DNA of 64,000 bases from an uncultured bacterium (lineage in GTDB: Bacteria; Bacillota; Clostridia; Oscillospirales; Acutalibacteraceae), in the NCBI GenBank assembly GCA_905215055.1, contig CAJMOH010000008.1:6417-70416 (forward strand), given 5' to 3'. The translations under genes were made by a program, and so were the position numbers. Below the pieces are notes generated by a model, which was not told where the DNA came from, did not search any database, and worked only from the letters and a program-made list of their open reading frames with translations. Shown piece after piece: positions 61,802 through 64,000 of the stretch; within the stretch, counting starts at the first letter, position 1, and each line of letters begins with the position of its first letter.

Positions 61802-62197
61802 ATGAAAAAAATGTATTTCAGGCTCACCAAAAGTGAGAATGAGATCATGGATCTTCTATGGAAAGAAGACCGTCCGCTTTCCCGTTCGGAGATCATTGAT
61901 CTCACGCCGGACCGCTCCTGGAAACCAGCCTCCATCCACATTTTGCTCAACTCTATGTTGGAGAAGGGAGCCATTCAGGTGGCCGGATTTGTCCAGAGTA
62001 CCAAGAACTATGCCCGCACCTTCACCCCCACACTGACTGCCGATGAATACGCCGTTCTGCAGTTCAAGCACAGCTCCGCGTTCAACGAACAGTCTGTCTT
62101 TCACCTGGTATCCGCCCTGGTGGATGACATCCAGGACCAGGACACGCTGGATCAAATTGGCGTTGTTCTGGAAAAGCGGAAACTGCAGCTGGGCTAA
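61802..62197 (+). CDS. BlaI/MecI/CopY family transcriptional repressor
   Basis: A 131-residue winged-helix protein (RLTKSENEIMDLLWKEDRPL, SRSEIIDLTPDRSWKPASIH, ILLNSMLEKGAIQVAG) with a C-terminal dimer helix. BlaI/MecI proteins repress beta-lactam resistance or copper genes and are cleaved by a BlaR1-type sensor. No sensor, beta-lactamase or pump is adjacent, so it is an orphan. ATG with GGGAGG five bases upstream. Confidence 0.88.
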   Translation: MKKMYFRLTKSENEIMDLLWKEDRPLSRSEIIDLTPDRSWKPASIHILLNSMLEKGAIQVAGFVQSTKNYARTFTPTLTADEYAVLQFKHSSAFNEQSVFHLVSALVDDIQDQDTLDQIGVVLEKRKLQLG

Positions 62198-62326
62198 CGT
62201 CTCTCCCAAATGCAGCGGGGAGGGCTGTGATCCTCGCAGCCTTCCATCGAATTTTATGCGGCGGGGAGCTTTCTTCGCCCTTTGGCGGCGCTGTGCCAGG
62301 CCAATAGTCCGTTTAAAACGAATAAG

Positions 62327-62362
62327 GGCGTGCTCCAGAAACACCTGGAAGCACGCCTTTTT
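62327..62362. terminator. Terminator between the BlaI-type gene and pfkA
   Basis: GGCGTGCTCCAG pairs with CTGGAAGCACGCC (one bulge) and is followed by TTTTT on the plus strand. On the minus strand it lies 36 bp past the pfkA stop with a weaker T-rich tail. Confidence 0.75.
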
Positions 62363-62398
62363 CCGTTTTTATGCAGTTGTCTGGCTGCCGCCGGCCTC

Positions 62399-63367
62399 TC
62401 AGATGGACAGCACAGCGGACACGCGGAACATTTTCTCGTCAAAGGTGCGGGGCATATCCAGGGCCTCGGTGATGTCAAAGTCCACAATCTGCTCGCCCTT
62501 CATGGCTACCACGCGGTTGCCAATGCCGTTTTGCAGCAGCTCCACAGCATGATATCCCATGCGGCTGGCCACCACACGGTCCCGCAGGGTGGGAGCGCCG
62601 CCCCGCTGCACATGGCCCAGAATGGTGGCGCGGCTCTCGATGCCGGTTTCCTTCTGGATGCGCTCGGCCAGCTCCTGGGTATGGCCCACGCCTTCCGCCA
62701 CCACAATGATATAGTGGCGCTTGCCGGTGGACTGAGCCAAACGGATCCGCCGGAGAATGTCCTTGTCAAAGTCGTAGGGAATTTCCGGCACAAGAGTGGT
62801 CAGGGCGCCCACAGCCACGCCGGTGTTCAGGGCGATGTCACCGCAGCGGCGGCCCATTACCTCCACCACGCTGCAGCGGTCGTGAGACTCGGTGGTGTCG
62901 CGGATGCGGTCGATCATTTCCATAGCGGTATTCAAAGCGGTGTCGTAGCCAATGGTGTAATCGGTGCAGGCGATGTCATTGTCAATGGTGCCAGGCACGC
63001 CAATGGTGAGAATGCCCTCGCCGGTCAGGTCCCGCGCGCCGCGGAAGGAGCCGTCACCGCCGATGACAACCACGCCGTCGATGCCCTTTTCCCGGCAGAC
63101 AGCCGCTGCCTTTTTCACGCCCTCGGGAGTATTGAACTCAGGGCTGCGGGCAGTAAACAGGGCCGTGCCGCCATGCTGCATAATGTCGGACACACTGCGC
63201 ATGTTCATTTCCTTCAGGTCTCCATTGAGCAGACCGTTATAGCCCCGCATGACGCCGTAAACCTTCATGCCAAAGTTCAGGCCGGTACGGACCACCGCCC
63301 GCACTGCCGCGTTCATGCCCGGAGCGTCGCCGCCGCTGGTCAATACTGCAATATTTTTCGCACCCAT
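62399..63367 (-). CDS. pfkA: 6-phosphofructokinase (ATP-dependent)
   Basis: A 322-residue enzyme, the usual bacterial length. The ATP site has VLTSGGDAPGMNAAVRA and VVIGGDGSFRGARDL. The catalytic region has GTIDNDIACTDYTIGYDTAL. Substrate binding includes VEVMGRRCGDIAL, VAEGVG and GHVQRGGAPTLRDR. It commits fructose 6-phosphate to glycolysis. The ATG at 63367 has GGAGG eight bases away. It follows dnaE on the same strand, a common order in Firmicutes, but has its own promoter. Confidence 0.96.
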   Translation of the reverse strand: MGAKNIAVLTSGGDAPGMNAAVRAVVRTGLNFGMKVYGVMRGYNGLLNGDLKEMNMRSVSDIMQHGGTALFTARSPEFNTPEGVKKAAAVCREKGIDGVVVIGGDGSFRGARDLTGEGILTIGVPGTIDNDIACTDYTIGYDTALNTAMEMIDRIRDTTESHDRCSVVEVMGRRCGDIALNTGVAVGALTTLVPEIPYDFDKDILRRIRLAQSTGKRHYIIVVAEGVGHTQELAERIQKETGIESRATILGHVQRGGAPTLRDRVVASRMGYHAVELLQNGIGNRVVAMKGEQIVDFDITEALDMPRTFDEKMFRVSAVLSI

Positions 63368-63428
63368 TGTCAATTCCTCCAACTATTCAAAATGGGGTTC
63401 TCCACCCCGAAGTAACGGTATCGTTATC

Positions 63429-63456
63429 ATTATACCAAAAGGCGGTAATTTATCAA
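63429..63456 (-). promoter_or_regulatory. Promoter of pfkA
   Basis: On the minus strand TTGATA (63456-63451) and TATAAT (63434-63429) are 16 bp apart. The 60-nt leader contains GGGGT-GGAGA-ACCCC, a small hairpin. Confidence 0.7.
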
Positions 63457-63495
63457 GTGGTTCCGCCAAGATTTTACAGAGTTGCTTTGGATTTT

Positions 63496-64000
63496 TCACG
63501 GCTTTGGGCCGTAATAGGCCACATTGTCCTTGCCCAGCAGCTCCTGCAAGGCCCGCAGCAGGGGGCGGTTCATATCCACCCGGTGCTTGGCGGACGCCCG
63601 CAGCAGCTTGCCCGTATCCTGGAAATTCAAATACAGGTTGGTGGTGCCGCCGTCAAACACGGCAATGTACTTCATGGCCTTCTCGTAACGGGGGTCCTGC
63701 TGGGACTGGAGCCGCAGGTACAGCCCCGGCCGCACCTGCTTGCCCAGCGGCGCCCCCATGCTGGCCGGTTCCGCCGGCTTGGAAACCAACTGGCACACCA
63801 GCTCGGGGGCCTTGTCTTCGGTGAAGCTCAGCTTTCCCTGAATTTCCACCACAGAGCCCTCCGCCAGCAGGTCCCCGTACTGCTCCAGAGGCTTTGGAAA
63901 CACCAGAATGGTCAAGACCCCGTACATGTCCTCCAGAGTGAGAAAGGCCATCTGGGAGTTGTTTTTCGTGACCTTTTTCCGCACGCCGGTCACCAGGCCC
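63496..64000 (-). CDS. dnaE: DNA polymerase III subunit alpha, C-terminal end (gene continues beyond window)
   Basis: The last 168 residues or so. The frame is open to the window edge, so the start lies outside. An OB-fold (GVRKKVTKNNSQMAFLTLED, YGVLTILVFPKPLEQYGDLL, VVEIQGKLSFTEDKAPELVC) and the late VFDGGTTNLYLNFQDTGKLL are the usual C terminus of DnaE. It is the chromosome-replicating polymerase subunit. It is upstream of pfkA on the same strand. Confidence 0.92.
   Translation of the reverse strand, partial: GLVTGVRKKVTKNNSQMAFLTLEDMYGVLTILVFPKPLEQYGDLLAEGSVVEIQGKLSFTEDKAPELVCQLVSKPAEPASMGAPLGKQVRPGLYLRLQSQQDPRYEKAMKYIAVFDGGTTNLYLNFQDTGKLLRASAKHRVDMNRPLLRALQELLGKDNVAYYGPKP

Noticed and set aside
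61802..62197. Beta-lactam resistance operon
   Set aside because: Only the BlaI-type repressor is present; no sensor or beta-lactamase gene lies nearby.

Overview
The window comes from a GC-rich, low-redundancy Firmicutes chromosome. Its gene content suggests a gut Clostridium of the Oscillospiraceae (Flavonifractor/Intestinimonas-like): the neighbouring dnaE and pfkA, queT behind a preQ1 riboswitch, a CcdA-TlpA fusion, strong Shine-Dalgarno sites, and a conjugative element of the TnpV/TnpW/Maff2/CD1108 kind. The family assignment is an inference. The Firmicutes assignment is secure.

Left chromosomal arm (1-9162). A minus-strand run holds a sugar isomerase (cut by the window edge), rhamnulokinase, an AraC regulator, a monofunctional transglycosylase, YaaA and a DUF3783 protein. 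A plus-strand CcdA-thioredoxin fusion and a short DtxR/MntR-type regulator follow. Next come a TrkH/KtrB potassium transporter and QueT on the minus strand, then tRNA-Leu(UAG).

Integrative and conjugative element (about 9163-52797, 43.6 kb). It sits exactly at the 3' end of tRNA-Leu. The 9-bp sequence CGCACCATA occurs at both junctions, and the element ends carry an 11-bp inverted repeat (GCCCCTTATGG / CCATAAGGGGC). Joining the ends gives a nearly symmetrical 44-bp attP centred on the 9-bp core. Almost all genes lie on the minus strand. In transcription order they are: a 55-aa leader gene, parA, parB, small conserved genes, a 2,224-residue methylase-helicase with tnpV nested in another frame, a TOPRIM protein, MobC, the relaxase, PcfB, the VirD4 coupling protein, Maff2, a VirB6-like protein, PrgI, VirB4 and a CHAP hydrolase. 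After the transfer genes comes a 15-kb catabolic cargo, then a sigma-70-like factor, a structured non-coding stretch, an SLH surface protein, a PemK-like toxin, TnpW and a large serine recombinase. A plus-strand YefM/RelE-type toxin-antitoxin cassette is inserted between pcfB and the relaxase. The recombinase carries a 1-nt frameshift and the relaxase an in-frame TGA, so this copy may be losing mobility.

The cargo (15805-30745) is a self-contained plant-glycoside type locus. It has a YesM/YesN-type two-component system, a binding protein with two LplB/LplC-type permeases, two GH35-like glycosidases, two type-B carboxylesterases and a GH78-like alpha-L-rhamnosidase. Three direct repeats ahead of the binding-protein promoter are good candidates for the regulator binding sites. 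The rhamnulokinase and isomerase on the neighbouring chromosome could use the released rhamnose, though that link is only an inference.

Right chromosomal arm (52798-64000). It starts with the terminator that probably once followed tRNA-Leu, then a decayed MerR-type gene. An OmpR-type two-component system, a Ser/Asn/Lys/Gly-repeat lipoprotein, an aldo/keto reductase, an M29 aminopeptidase and a third type-B carboxylesterase follow. The arm ends with sfsA, a zinc-ribbon protein, a lone BlaI/MecI-type repressor, pfkA and the 3' end of dnaE.
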